A stretch of 64,000 nt of DNA, taken from Azolla pinnata (Eukaryota > Streptophyta > Polypodiopsida > Salviniales > Salviniaceae). The position numbers were made by a program, and so were the translations under genes. Below, piece by piece: positions 33,846 through 46,790 of the stretch. Every line of letters begins with the position of its first letter. The first letter of the stretch is position 1. A model generated the notes under the pieces. That model did no database searches, was not told the DNA's origin, and saw nothing but the letters and a program-made list of their open reading frames with translations. Location: NCBI GenBank assembly GCA_037176905.1, contig JBBBWG010028089.1:124001-188000 (forward strand), read 5' to 3'.

Positions 33846-35408
33846 AATTTCTTTTGTACTCTCTTTTAAACCCCGATCTCTTCTGATCTCCCTTCCAAGG
33901 AACCTTAAATCTCTCTTTTGTATCATGAGAGAAAGCAAACATTGTACCCGTTTTTATTCGTATTGTGAGCTCTCTCACCAAGCTCTCGTTTAAAATTTCT
34001 GTTATGTATATCTCTATGAATTCTTTATTTTCTTTTTAACCAACGAAATGGTTTGTTTTGTACTTTCGAGTTTTTTTCGTTATCGAATAATATAATTATG
34101 CTCGAATGCACAAACGTATGCTTGACTAAAATCCATGCATGGTCAGACCACCTACCGTGATTCTTGCTGTAGACTGTAGTAATAACATCCAGACTTGATC
34201 GATGTCGCATCAAAGGGCAAAAAAAAGAAGAAAAATGTGACAGAAACTTGACAGTGGAGGTTGATGATACTCGGAGTTTGCAATGCGTAACAACCTGAAT
34301 CATTTCGAGGAGTAAACGTGTAATCGTTTCATGGCATCCGACGCCAGTGTTGTTACAACCACCCCAAGTGGCTTTCACAAACCGGCCTGAAATCAGGTGA
34401 TGATACCCAGCGCCATGATGCAACGACCCGAATTGTGTTTGGCGAAATCAGCATGCGACAACCTGGATGGTTTTTGATGAATAGACACATACAATTGCCT
34501 AAATACTATCCAGAGTTAAAACCCCAGCAGTTGGTTTTTCGATGAACAAGCATGCGATTGATCGACAATGCCCACAATCGTGATGTGGCTCCAAAACGGT
34601 TTCAACGAAATAAGCATGATGCCTAAATACTATGGCACAACCAACTGTGATTGTTTTTGTATACTGTCGTCATCACCAAAGGGCAAGCCCAAAACCTTCT
34701 ACTATGCACACAGGCTACAGAGAGATATATCTCCAACCATAGAACGTAACATTTTGCGCAAGCTTCTGGTTTTTTGCAGACACGAATGTAAGTCTGCAAA
34801 CGTTTGCGAATGTCACCTGTTGTTTTCTTCTTGTTTGGAAAGAAATAATCACGCGCACACACACACACACACACGCATATATATTTTTCTTCTTATGTCT
34901 AGAAAATATCGATTTATATCTCTTAAAGCATCGATATTTCATTAAAATTTCGCACGCTTCTGGCAGGAAAGAACACACTTGCGACGATTCATCGCTCTCG
35001 ACCGCGTCCGCAGCTTGCGAGAAGTACGATTCGTTCTCCGTCTCTCCAGCAGAATGACAGATTCTCCGACGATTCATCGATTTATCTAGACAAAAATCGA
35101 TTTACATCTCTTAAAGCATCGATATTTGATTAAAATTTCGCATGCTTCTGGCCACAAAAAACATGTTTCCGACGATTCATCGCTCTCGAATGCCTCGATT
35201 CGTTCTCGATCGCATCTGCGAGCTTGCGAGAAGCAGGATTCGTTCTCTCTTGTCTCTCCAGCAGAAGAAGGGCAGATTTCTACCGCCGGAAAACAAAACG
35301 AACAAATTACTCATGGTTCGGTTTAGGTTCGGTTTTTAGGTTCGGTTACCGAGCCTGGCCCCGCACAGATACGTCTTCTTCCTGCACAGACGAAGAAGCT
35401 TCAGAGCT
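33846..35408. repeat. Intergenic with duplications before the NTF2-like gene
   Basis: No gene seen. Copies at about 34912-35094 and 35095-35250 share AAAGCATCGATATTTCATTA-like wording, AAAATTTCGCAYGCTTCTGG and CGACGATTCATCGCTCTCGA. They lie 160-500 bp before the NTF2-like start and probably include its promoter. Older, weaker echoes (CCGTGATT..CATCAAAGGGCAA) occur near 34150-34215 and 34640-34690. A (CA)n run sits at 34853-34874. Confidence 0.6.
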
Positions 35409-35794
35409 ATGGCCTTCTCCATCTCTCGGATAAGCTCCCTCTCCCCCGCTTCTGCTGCTCCGCTTCGCAGCTCACCCCGCCATAGCCACGCCCACGCTCT
35501 CCCCAACCTGCTGCTGCCGCTGCCGCTGCCTCCACCTCCGCCATCGCGCCGCCATTCCCGCCCCCGTCACCGCCATGGCTCCTTTGGCCCTTGTGCTTCC
35601 ACTCCTCTCTCCGCCGCCCCCCTTCCCTCCCCCGAGTCGCTGGACCGGCGGCCAGGTTATGCTGTCATCGAGGAGTTTTATGATGGCATAAATCGCCGCG
35701 ATCTTGATTCGGTGCGCGACCTCATCGCGGAAGATTGCGTCTACGAGGATCTCGTGTTCCCAGAGCCTTTCGTCGGGAGAAAGGTTCCCCCTCT

Positions 35795-35846
<52 letters not shown>

Positions 35847-38128
35847 TGTCTAGTTCCATTTCTTGATCCCTTCTCTCTCCGGCTTTTAACTCGGGGCATT
35901 TTATGCGAGTTTCTATTTGGGTATGCAATGTCTTCGGTCTTTTGAAGATGATGTTGCCCACCATTTCGTATCTGAATGCGAGGCTTTGTTTCACATGCTA
36001 GAAAACATCTGGAATCATAGAAGTGTAGCTGAATTTTACGCATATATGCAATGACGTGCTATGCAAACCAATATGTACGCAGATGCATGCCTGCATGTAT
36101 GTCATATGTGTTCACCCATGCCTGTATGACCCGCATTCCATATGTATGTGGGTGCATCTCAAGTAGAGACTCATAGGATGTATCCAATCCTGCGGTATCT
36201 CTACCTTCCAATAGAAGGAACTGATATCCTCATGCATTGGAGCATGCCTTTAGGATCTTGGAGAAAAGTTACCGTTTTGATTATAAAGCTAGCTAGTTGC
36301 TGCCCACTTGTACGCTAAGATTGATGTATTGGGTGTCTTTTTTATCATTCTAAGAATGTACTTGATGGATCTGTGGGGGAAGCTATATAGCAATGCATTG
36401 TACTGAAGACGCTATGCACACTTTGGGTATGTGCTGTTGATTGTGGCATTCTTTAATGTTAGAAGCGGCCATATTGCAAGCACTGCAGCACAGCCAATGC
36501 TAAAGAGAATTTGGTTTACTGACTGATACTATCAGGGAATTCTTTGTGGTTTTAAAGGTATCGATATTCTAAGAACCCGTAGTGATTTATTGAGCAATTT
36601 TGGGAAGATTTCATTTCCAAAAGTTGGTTTAGTTGTTATTTAAATGATCATTAGGCTCCATCTACTCTGAATAGGAGAAGCTTTATGAACATCCAAAGAT
36701 TATAGACAACCAACAGGATGCAATGAAGGAAAAGAACATGTTAATTATCCTAGAATGCTGCGAGTTTCAAAAGATTACTAAGCATTTCATTCTTCATTTT
36801 ATTGAATTCATGCAACTGTATAAAACAAATTGATGTTTCGATTCTGCAGGCAATTCTTGAGTTCTTTGGTAAATTTACTGGAGCTGTTGGGCCAGACTTA
36901 CAATTTAAAATCGATGATATAAGCAAGGCTGATCCACTATGTATTGGTGTAACTTGGCATCTTGGTGCGAGGTCATAACCTTTCATGTATATTTTGATGG
37001 GTACATTATCAAATTGCCATTTTTTATGCTATTGTTCCAAACATGTTAATCAACCTCAGGATTTTCTTGAAATGCCTGCTGGAAAGTATCTGAAAAGATC
37101 TGAAATGCACTGCATCATCTAAAAAGATCTTTACAATTTTCAGATCCCAAATAGTATTTTGACACAGCAACAATAGCTGCATTTGGTCTGCAGAGGTTGG
37201 ATGGGGTTTAGGGTTTCAGATCTTTAAGGGATGGCTTTAGGATCTTTCAGATAATCTGCTCGGAGTTGAATGCATTTGATGTATTTTCTGGTTCATGAAA
37301 TGTTGAACTAGTTGTATTCACTAGTCATAAAATGTTAGGTACCCAAAGCTAACTCTCGAAAAACTGTATTGACAATCCCCACAGACTGATTGCATCTATT
37401 GTTGCTGGATCAAACTATTTGGGAGTTTTCAAGTTTAATGAGCTCGGTGTCTTGCATCATGGTTGTGCTTGCCCAATGACATCTATCTGAGCATAGAGCC
37501 CAGAGAATTGTCCATTTGGTTAGTCTCCTCTAACAAACCAAAGTTTATTTCTCATCATCTGGAACCATGATGATTGGGTGCTTTGCTGCCATGGAATCAC
37601 CTCTCAATTCCATGGATGCTTCTGCTGAACCATAAATCCTAAGCCCTGAACCTCCTTTATCACAAGTCTGATGTTTTGCCTGGGTTACCGTTTTTACCTA
37701 CTGACTAGTGTCAAAATATTTTGTAGAGTGGAGAGGAAAACCATTCCCATTCAGTAAAGGATGCAGCTTTTATCGTCTTACGACCTCTGATGGAAAGCTG
37801 CAAATAATGTAAGACAAAAAGCGTTTTTGAGCTGAGATTCTTACTCCCTCTTAAAGAAACAGTGACGTACAACCATTTAGGTTCACATTATTCATCTGTC
37901 AATGATGTTTGAAATGACAGCTATGGAAGGGACGGTGTGGAGCCAGCCATTAAACCTGGTTATGCTGCGCTGGTATGTGTAGATTGATTTCAATGCATGC
38001 ATGCTTTCAACCAATTTATTAACTGTAGGCTATCTATTTTGCATACTAACCTCATACTTGAGCAGGTAGCCATTGAAGCTGTGGCTGCAGTGCTCCAGAG
38101 ATTCCCAGGCCTAGCAGATCGTTTCTAG
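35409..38128 (+). CDS. NTF2/SnoaL-like fold protein, plastid-like
   Basis: Five exons join in phase: 35409..35783, 36850..36964, 37727..37808, 37921..37972, 38066..38128, 228 residues. Residues 1 to about 80 are Ser-, Pro- and Arg-rich, a likely plastid transit peptide. The NTF2-like cone follows: YAVIEEFYDGINRRDLDSVR (~85), LIAEDCVYEDLVFPEPFVGR, AILEFFGKFTG (~126), GVTWHLEWRGKPFPFSKGCS and then FYRL (~157). The last exons add IIYGRDGVEPAIKPG and VAIEAVAAVLQRFPGLADRF. Plants have several such chloroplast NTF2-family proteins of unknown function; the fold can be a small enzyme or a binding pocket. No catalytic residue can be named. A (CT)n run begins 20 bp after the exon 1 donor. Confidence 0.85.
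35801..35845. repeat. (CT)n microsatellite in intron 1 of the NTF2-like gene
   Basis: About 44 bp of uninterrupted CT just after the first donor site. Confidence 0.95.
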
Positions 38129-40558
38129 GTGAGGTTGAGAGAAGATTTCCTTTACTTTTGTTCATTCCAGTGTTTCGTTGCTGGCGCAAAGTGGGAACAC
38201 AAGAGCGTAATACTAGACTGGCATAGTATTAGGCTTCCATTGTGATAATATTGGATCTTGATGCTTAGATGAAGCTGATTGTGCATTGGTATCGTTTTAA
38301 GTTAATGTCAGCCAGGTAAGCTATTTCACTCTGTAAAAATAAATGCTGCTGCCTTCATTTGTAATATAAGCGAACATATTTTTCTGGACATAAGTTACAT
38401 ATATACATATTCAGATTATATCATTTAAAAAACCACTATAGATGGAAGTGCTGTTATATTCTGCATGTTTTTCTACTGTAGAAGGTTGCTCATGCAAAGG
38501 TTTTGCTACGTTGAAAGAATCTATAAAGAAGCAAGTTGGCGTGCGATTGTAAAGAAGGTAATCATTGGATCAGAAACGCAGTGATTTTTGCTTTAGTAAA
38601 CCATTGAATCATGATGAATTGGATTGATGCTTCGCGCCTAATGATGCCTTCATCTATCAAACGCATCAATATGATTGCATTTGCAGGCCATTTTGAATCA
38701 TGTAGCAAAGCATAGGGAGAATCACAAAGACTCGCTCAAATATATACTGAGCTCATTTTATTATTGCACAGTATATCACAATGCAGAAAGCATGGTTTCA
38801 AAGAGAAAAAGTCATGCTGCATGATTGAAAAGGCTAGTACATGAATAATGTTGATTAACTTAACTGCACAGTTGCCCGATGCTCTAGCATGTGTACTAGC
38901 AGTTTAAAATTCATTCGGTGATGCATTTGATTAACTGTACTAGCCTATGTGACAGTGTTCATGTGACAGAATTTTGAAGTTGATTAGGAAATGACGTTGT
39001 TGGTCATAAAGATTTCATTACATGTGGCTCTATTTAGCATTAGAATGCAAGCATATCCCTGACTGATTTGAACTGGTTTGATTGCTCAGATTTGACTGAT
39101 AGACCACTTGTGGTTGCTTTTGTGTATGGTTTTGATCATTACTTAATTTGGTAGTAAACTCTAAACCCCGAATCCTAAAAAACCCCTAAGAAAACATGAC
39201 TGAATCAACATGCATGGCCTCTCGTGTTGCAACTTCTGTGGGTTAGTAGTAAACCCTAAAACTTAAAAGCCTGTTTGAATCAACATGCATATGGTCTCTA
39301 CTGATTAGAAACAGTTGAAGGGTGCTTGAATGTGGATGGTATATTGGATGCATAATTGTTTGGATGAGGGGCAAAGCACCTATATAATTTTCCCATAAGA
39401 CCCTAACCCACTTGCCCTTTCCTTGTATCGGTTTTCAAACGTGATTTCTTTGATTTTGTTAGATTCTCGATCAATTTTATGGTACCTTGTTTATACATTT
39501 TTCAATTTTATTGTTTGCTGATCGATTGCAATTTGTTCAATTTATCGATGATAAGTAAAGCTGTAGTTTACCAAGCATCGTTGGGTGTCAAGACTAGTAA
39601 ATTCGAAACAAATTTTCTGTAGTTTCCCGCAAGTATTTGCTAGAGAGGAGCATTAATAATTGCAAAGAAGAAGATCAGAATGGTAGTCAAGGACCATTCA
39701 AGCCTGGTAATTAAAAATGGTTTAAAGCAACAATAAGAGCGAAAGTTGTACTAATACAAATACAGAAGCCACTAATCATCGTCACTATCATCCTCATAAT
39801 TCTATTTCTAATACTAATACCAATACCAATACCACAAACACAAACACTAATACCAACATAATACTGATACTAATATCAGTATAAATATTAATACTAATGC
39901 TAGTACTAATCATCCTAATACTAACCTAATGCTAATACCAATGCTAACGCCCATAACAATAAATACTTAAAAGAGAATCATGGTAATACTAATGACGATC
40001 TAGGCATTCAAGTAATTAACAGAAAATGGTAGTAAAATTACAATCATAAATAATTATTAATTGCAAAATTTGGGGGAGAAAAAGGGCAACAAATCTAATA
40101 ATAATAATAATAATGAGGGAGAATTACAAAAAGAACGCCTAACAAAATTATAAAAGATATTTTAACGCCTACTAAAATCAGAAATTACAAATTAACACCT
40201 ACTCTCATCTTGTTCCACTTAAAATTAATACTTAGCATGACGTTAATTGAGTTTATTCCTAATGGTTTCCCACTAATTGATCTTAGCTGATTCCCTTCTT
40301 ATATCTGATTAACAAAAGCGTGTGATTTCAGTATGTAATTAATTGAGCAACCGCAGTAATCAATCGATTAATGTAACATTAATTGAGCACACAGTTAATT
40401 AATTTAGTGTTAGTAATCGAACTGAGGGTTAACTGAGGGTTAATGTTTAAAACTAAGGTGTTTAATCTGTATTTTTTTTTTTACCAATCCGTGAATAAAA
40501 ATAGAAACAGGAAGAACATATTTTTGCAAGAATTGGGGGGGAAAAAGGGCATTAAATC
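38129..40558. other. Long intergenic region, no gene seen
   Basis: The first few hundred bases are probably 3' UTR of the NTF2-like gene. From about 39780 to 39960 the sequence becomes a loose CTAATACCAATACC repeat. From about 40120 to 40220 it holds a member of a dispersed repeat family. No open frame of note. Confidence 0.5.
40125..40220. repeat. Dispersed repeat family member (ACGCCTACTAAAATCAGAAA)
   Basis: AACGCCTACTAAAATCAGAA, ATTACAAATTAACACCTACT and TCATCTTGTTCC match the copies near 14750, 53150, 53820 and 54150. It is flanked by AT-rich, ATTAATTGA-like sequence also seen near 62160-62350. Confidence 0.55.
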
Positions 40559-40709
40559 TAATAATAATAACAATCATCATCATCATCATAATAATAATAA
40601 TAATAATAATAACAATAACAATAATAACAATAATAATAAAATAATACTATTTGTAATAATAATAATAATAACAATAATAACAATAATAACAATAAAATAA
40701 TAGTCATTT

Positions 40710-40746
<37 letters not shown>

Positions 40747-41010
40747 TAATAATAATAACAATAATAATAATAATAATAACAATAATAATAATAACAATAA
40801 TAATAATAATAATAACAATAATAATAATAACAATAATAATAATAACAATAATAACAACAAAATAATAGTCATTTGTAATAATAATAATAATAATAATAAT
40901 AAGAACAACAATAACAATAATAACAATAAAATAATAGTCATTTGTAATAATAATAATAATAGTCATTTGTAATAAAAAAAAATATAATAATAATAATAAT
41001 AATAATTTTC
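40559..41010. repeat. (AAT)n / (AAC)n microsatellite
   Basis: About 450 bp of AAT triplets broken by AAC and by at least four copies of AAATAATAGTCATTTGTAAT-like phrases. Open frames of poly-Asn, poly-Ile or poly-Leu here are repeat artefacts. It lies just before the OB-fold gene's 5' UTR. Confidence 0.95.
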
Positions 41011-41510
41011 TGTTGATAGGTTTTAGTTTCTGATTTTGTGCAGATGAAAATTTCTCTTCTTCATTTTCTCTCTTCTCTTTCTTTCTCTTCTTCATTTTCT
41101 CTTCTGTTTTCTCTGCGTCGTCGCCTGCAACAACCGCCATCGCCATCGCCATCGCCATCGCCATCGCCAGCGCTCCCTTCTTCAGGTAAGCCTCCTCCTC
41201 CTCCTCCCCCTCTCCTCTCTCTTCGCCTTCCTTTCTTTTTTTTTTTACCCCGTCTGTGGAAAAACAATTGTTCTGATTCCGGTCGCCAAACCCGTAGCTA
41301 GCTTCTCTTCCCCAGACTCTGCGGACATTGTAGGGTTTCCCTCCTTTCCCAAGACTCTGCGGAGGCTAGGGTTTCTTTTCTCTTTTCCTTCGTCTTTCTT
41401 TCCTTCCTTCCTTTCTTTCTTTCCCCCCGTTTTTGCTGGTGATTTTCACAATCAGGCTTTCTCCATTTCTGCATTAAAGATTTCATCTTTCCATAGTTTA
41501 GGCTCTCTCT

Positions 41511-41572
41511 CGCACACACACGCACACGCACACGCACACGCACACGCACACACACACACACACACACGCTCT
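41511..41572. repeat. (CA)n / (CACACG)n microsatellite in a 5' UTR intron
   Basis: About 60 bp of CACACG and CACA steps inside the probable leader intron of the OB-fold gene. Confidence 0.9.
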
Positions 41573-41737
41573 CCTTCTTTCTCTGCGCCTCTCGTTCTGG
41601 TTATAGCTTTTTCCTTTCTACCTTCTCCGTGAACGTACAAACGTTGTGAAAGCATGGATAATGGGAATGTAAGGCGTTCTTTTCAACTTCTCTTCATATT
41701 TCAGGAACGCGGATACATACGCAAATAGGCTCTTTCC

Positions 41738-42592
41738 ATGGCTTCCCGGAATAGGCAGATCAAACTCAGGAAGCCAGTGTTTGTGAAGGTGGAGCAGTTG
41801 CAACCGGGTACGTCCGGCCACACTCTTATCGTGAAGGTTGTCAGCACGAATCCCATCACGCGGAAGTCGAAGCCTGCTTTAAACCGTGCTCCGAATGTTC
41901 GCATCTCTGAATGCTTAGTTGGGGATGAGACAGGGGTCATCATATTTACAGCACGGAATGAGCAAGGTGTGGCATTTTTCTCTTTCTGTTTTCCGGTCTT
42001 TTATACATATCTAATGCCATTTTCATGTGTGTGTCTATAGATGTATCATTATTTGTTTATGTATATATGCCATTATCTGTACATGAATGTATATGCAGAT
42101 GAAGGATTACATATGTCTTATCTAAGCATGTTGTGACACGTGCAAATGCAAGGTGGTGTATGGTGTATTGACATGCTAGTATACACACACATGCACACGC
42201 ATATCCAGATTTGTATGTTCGAATTTTTTTCCTATGTATACACTCATGCACATTTGTCTGTATGCATATGGACCTATGTACAATGCTGCACATATGCATA
42301 GATATAGGTGTCTATGAATCCCTACATTTTGTATGCATGTTACTTGTCTGTATGGATCTGTTTACAACTCAACTATCTTTGTGTGTCTTTGGCAGTGGAC
42401 ATGATGAAGACTGGGGAAACCGTTATTCTTCGTAATGCCAAGATCGATATGTTCAAGGGGTGTATGCGATTGGCTGTGGATAAATGGGGTAGAGTTGAGA
42501 TCACTGAACCTGCTGAGTTTGTTGTGAGAAATGAGGATGCGAAGAATCTCTCCCTGGTTGAATATGAGCTGGTCAATGTCGTCGATAGCTAG
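41738..42592 (+). CDS. Single-stranded nucleic-acid-binding OB-fold protein (SOSS-B-like)
   Basis: Two exons join in phase: 41738..41966 and 42396..42592, 141 residues. The chain KLRKPVFVKVEQLQPGTSGH, then SECLVGDETGVIIFTARNEQ, VILRNAKIDMFKGCMRLAVD, KWGRVEI and NLSLVEYELVNVV is the whole OB fold of the small plant family related to the SOSS-B/hSSB single-strand-binding subunit. Animal SOSS-B works in DNA double-strand-break repair with INTS3; plant members are only described as OB-fold nucleic-acid binders, so the cellular task is inferred. A 5' UTR intron is likely from 41186 (donor CAGGTAAG) to 41704 (acceptor TTTCAGGA). Leader sequence near 41138-41170 contains CCATCG hexamers. A further GTAAGA..GGCAG pair at about 42613-42728 could mark a 3' UTR intron. 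Confidence 0.9.
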
Positions 42593-44607
42593 CTGCTGGT
42601 CTGACATAGTTTTGGTAAGAATGATCTCTTCATCCTTTCCTGATTCCCTTATTTATTCTTATTTTCCACTGATTTCAATTGATAGAGCTTTGTGTATGAT
42701 TGTTTTGTGGTTCTCTCTTCATGGCAGATGAGCATGATATCAAGGAAAGGAGACTGTTTTGTTTGCAAGCAGAAAAGTGCTGGCACGAATATGAAGTATC
42801 ACTATATCTTTTTCTCTTTTGTGCATATCCCGAATGCTTAGAAGCTTAGTGACAAAATTTTGGATCGATGCAAGTGAAAGTGTCGGAATCGAGATGGACT
42901 TCAAAGTTTTTTGGGAGTCTGACCTTTTTAAATGAACATCAAAGGAGGAAGCAGAGCATTCCGTGTCTTGCTTTTCAAAGCAAGGTTAACTGTGATGTCG
43001 GTTGGCATGGCGAAAGTACACAGGATGAGCTATATTAGTCGACATCTGTCTTGGTGCTCTATCGATGTTCAACTTAATTGTCCTTGCACTGAGGTTTTCA
43101 TGTCTAGCTATTTACCATCAGAACATTCATAGAGCTGCCTTGGTTTCTGGACGCAATGGGACCTTGTGGATTTTGGTTTTTTTATCACTTTCACTAAGCT
43201 ATGGTGTTGGGCAGTTGAAATCAAGTTTTAAGTAAATTTGATGTTTTGGCACGAATGTGATGGCACTATGCCATCAAATTTAATTGAAATGCCATTACTG
43301 TCTGTCTACACATATTTTTCACAAAGAAACGGTGGTTTTGTTTTTGGAACCTGTGCCTCTCTGCCCAACATGTGGATAACTGTCTGGGCAGAGATTGCAG
43401 TTTTAATTATATATTGCTGCATAGAATGAATGCAGCGTGTTATCTAACTACCATCTACCATTCCAGGATCTGTGAGGTAGACCGTGTACTTGTAAATATC
43501 TCTAAACTCTTCTTCATTTGAGTATAATGCAAACATCTATGGATGTTGTGTTCTGCGCACAGCAGTAATGAAAACGTCAGTATGTATAGCATTATATTAC
43601 TATGTGGTTGATGATATCAATATGGTTGTACAGGTTTTATTTTTCCTTTCCGATTTGGGAACATTGAAGTCAAATTTGTTCTCATTTTGTACTAGCAATT
43701 TCTTCATGACATTGGCAATTGTTTTTCTGTTAAACTTCAGAAGCAAAATATGAAGCAGCAATGGAAATGCAAGTGTATATTGTAGCATTGATTGTCATGT
43801 GCATTACAACAGAAGAGTGTTGTCCCATATTTTTGCAGTAGAACAAATGCGGATATATGTAAATACTTTTAACTGTTGCAGGGGCTTTGTCTTTCCATGA
43901 CTTTGGCAAACACCTATTCCTTCATGGCTTTGGCAACTGCTTTTGCTTGATGAGATTTTGCACTGTTGGTTCTCTTCAACAACACTTGTTTTACTGCTGG
44001 TTTTCCACAGTATTCACCTACCAGTTTTTTGTCTTCACCAGGATTTACTCACAGTCTTGTCTTCAACTGCATTTACTGGGGTTGCTGCCGATACTTCAGG
44101 AATATAGAGCAGTCATGAACACTTCCAGCTTCTCCAAAGGAAACGATTCCTTTTGGCCTTTTCATGAGTAGATCAATTCTCCATCCTCTCTTGATGGTAA
44201 ATTTTTTTCTTCCTTCAAGCCTTGAGAACAGTTATTGCTTGATCAAATTCCACACTGATTATCTTCACCAGGATTTACTGGGGCTGCTTCTTCAAAACTG
44301 AAGACGCAGCATTTCCTGCATCTAAGTTGTGGCATCTTTTACAAGCAAAGCAATCCACTTCATTCTTTGTTATCGTTTCTTCAATTCACAAATCGGAAAC
44401 TGTCGTTTCGCGATTGTTGAAGTTTCACACTGATTGAGAATTCGCCGGGATTTACCTGAGTGTTCATGAGTAGGTGTATTCATTTCAACCGTTTCAAAAC
44501 TCTTTGGTAAGGATATAATCCATTCCAATCTTTATGGTAGTTTCTTCATTCAAGGCATGGGAACTGTTTTATTTAGACTGCTGAAAATTCACTGTTTTCT
44601 GTGTTCA
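42593..44607. repeat. 3' region of the OB-fold gene and diverged ~150-bp repeats
   Basis: No further gene seen. Between about 43890 and 44640 four diverged blocks share a GGRAACTGTT-like phrase, a CACACTGATT-like phrase and TTCACCAGGATTTACTGGGG or close variants. The last block overlaps the final coding exon of the next gene on the minus strand. Confidence 0.45.
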
Positions 44608-46682
44608 CTAGCACTTGCTGGGGGAGTCATGATCACCGGCCTTTATTTCAGCTTCTGTGATTGAAACCTCTGGTACGCCTCCTGTAAGAAACATCAGTAC
44701 AAATTAGTTATTACCATGTATTGTAGTCCAGAAAAACATTGTTCTGAATTAGAACACATCCTTACCGTAATCAGTCACAATTTTGCTGGAGTTCGAACAA
44801 TGGAAATGCCGACGATATCCGCTGGTAATTTGTTCATTCATAATTCTGTCGTCAGTTTTTGTCTCAGCCTCAGGCTCTTCATTGAGGACATAACCAGATT
44901 CACCTGCTGCATGGCTCTCATTTTGTATATTGGGAAAACATTGGCCAGTATCAAATCTTACAGAGCTTTTCCCCTCAAGAGATTTGTACTCTTTGTCAGA
45001 TCTCTGAGACTGAACCGCGCTTATTACGTTTTGAGATTCACGAGCTTCATACATCGAGGGCTTGTACAAGATTCGCCGATCAGGTGCCAAAATGCTACTA
45101 TCACTAATGGGTTGATCCAACTCATCATCATATGTTCCAATAGCCCCATCATCTGAAGTTTTTTGTTCCGTTTCAGTTGCCTCACTTGGCTGAGTTGAAC
45201 CTATCTGTGATGGTGGATGGTTCAGGAAATTGCCATATTCAACATGCTCGACATGCTTCATTACATCAACAACAGCAGTATCTTCAGCACATTCTTGGCC
45301 ATGATCCTCTACATCAGATAACTGGATAGAAGCTTCCAATCGGTCATGCTTCATCATCACTACCTGAAGTGCGGAGATATCCTCACCGTGCCCTTTAACA
45401 TGATCATGAACAAGAGGAGAAACATCTTCTACATTTCCTGGTTTAACGTCAAAATCAAATTCTGACGCTTCTCCAACAGACTTTGGTCTGGAATCATTGA
45501 GTTCAGAAACTTGAACACAAGGCGGAACTACGGTGTTTGCAAATTCGGTTGTTTCAGATCCGGTGGTAACGATGGGCTGCTCGAGAACCTCCTCCATATC
45601 TGTGTTTTCACCACGAATTTCTTCAAGTTTCGCCCTCTGGGGTTCATACATTATTCGTTGAAGTGTTTGCTTAACCATCTCTGGATTCTCTACACCGGTG
45701 CTCGAGAATCGATCTGGTTTTGCTTTTCTTTCTGATTCCGAGGATGTTGATGAGGCTTGGTAGGTGCTGAGGTCCTTGAATTCCTTCACATATTTCAAGT
45801 CAAGCGGATGTTGCAGCAATTGCTGCAGAGTTGGTCCGATGCCGATGATGCTCACCTGGTCGTCTATCTTATGCTACACAAACAATCAAATGAAGCATCA
45901 GCCACAAAGACCACCCAGCGCACAATACAGCTTCAAAAATCCAAACTGTGTATACAGCCACAAGGTAATCCAAAATAGTGCTTTTTGATTCAGGATTAGG
46001 ATTAGGGTTAGGGTTAGGGTTTGGAGTGGAGTCGGCAATCTCCAGAACACTTAAACTAGGGTTAAGGGATTACATACATACATCTATATACATCTATCTA
46101 TCTATCTATCCATCCATCTATTTGGAGTTTAAAACTAGGGTTTAGGGATTACATACATACATACATCTATCTGAGTGGGCAAACTGCAGAACACTTAGAC
46201 TAGGGTTTAGGGATTACATACATACATCTGTATACATCTATCTGAGTGGGCAAACTGCAGAACACTTAGACGAGGGTTTAGGGATTACATACAATACATC
46301 TATATCTATCTATCTATCTATCTATCTACCTATTCATCTATTTTGAGTTTGAAACTAGGGTTTAGGGGGTTACATATATATACAGCTATATCAAATCCAT
46401 CCGCCAATCTTTCTGTCAATCCATCTATATGCACAGATACATAGAGTGAGATTAGTTGCATACCTCAACAAACAAGCTCTTTAGAGTCCTCCTGCTTCTG
46501 TTTGGTTTATCAATAGCTTTACTCTTCTTCCCCCCAACATCAACATCATCATCATCATCATCAGCACCATCAGTATCATCATCATGCCCATATTCTTCTA
46601 TTTCTTCCTCTGGCTCAGAGATGGGCAATGGAGCCTTGAGATCTTGCTCATCTGTCAGAGGCTTACTGGAGCACCCACCCAT
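44608..46682 (-). CDS. Acidic protein of unknown function with an N-myristoylation/palmitoylation-type N terminus
   Basis: Three exons join in phase: complement(44608..44681, 44766..45873, 46464..46682), 466 residues. The chain starts MGGCSSKPL: Gly2 with Ser/Lys downstream and Cys4 is the pattern for N-myristoylation plus S-acylation, so plasma-membrane attachment is likely. Residues 10-55 are strongly acidic (SEPEEEIEEYGHDDD, then a DDDDDD run). A basic KPNRSRRTLKSLF follows near 63. Exon 2 begins HKIDDQVSIIGIGPTLQQLL. The remaining 370 residues are rich in Glu, Asp, Ser and Thr, with no domain I recognise and little predicted order. The short last exon ends GDHDSPSKC. The ATG at 46694 would add four residues and destroy the lipidation motif, so 46682 is preferred. 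I do not recognise a family. Exon order is supported by phases and by GT-AG borders. Confidence 0.72.
45980..46390. repeat. Telomere-like motif with ATCT/ATAC steps, intron 1 of the acidic-protein gene
   Basis: A short AGGGTTAGGGTTAGGGTTTG run opens the block. Five units follow, each with an AACACTTAGACTAGGGTTTA-like or AAACTAGGGTTTAGGG phrase, then GGATTACATACATACATC and ATCT steps. Some units add GAGTGGGCAAACTGCAG. Confidence 0.9.
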
Positions 46683-46758
46683 TCTTCTAAACACAAGTGT
46701 TTCTCCTCTCTATTTCAACTCTCTACCATAAGAAAAGAAGACACAATACATATTCCCT

Positions 46759-46790
46759 GCTATTGCTATTGCTATTGCTATTGCTATTGA
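46759..46790. repeat. (CTATTG)n hexanucleotide repeat
   Basis: About five copies of TGCTAT just upstream of the acidic-protein start, in its probable 5' UTR or promoter. Confidence 0.9.

Noticed and set aside
40443-41164. Poly-Asn, poly-Leu and poly-Ile frames
   Set aside because: They come from the AAT microsatellite and lack any non-repeat core.
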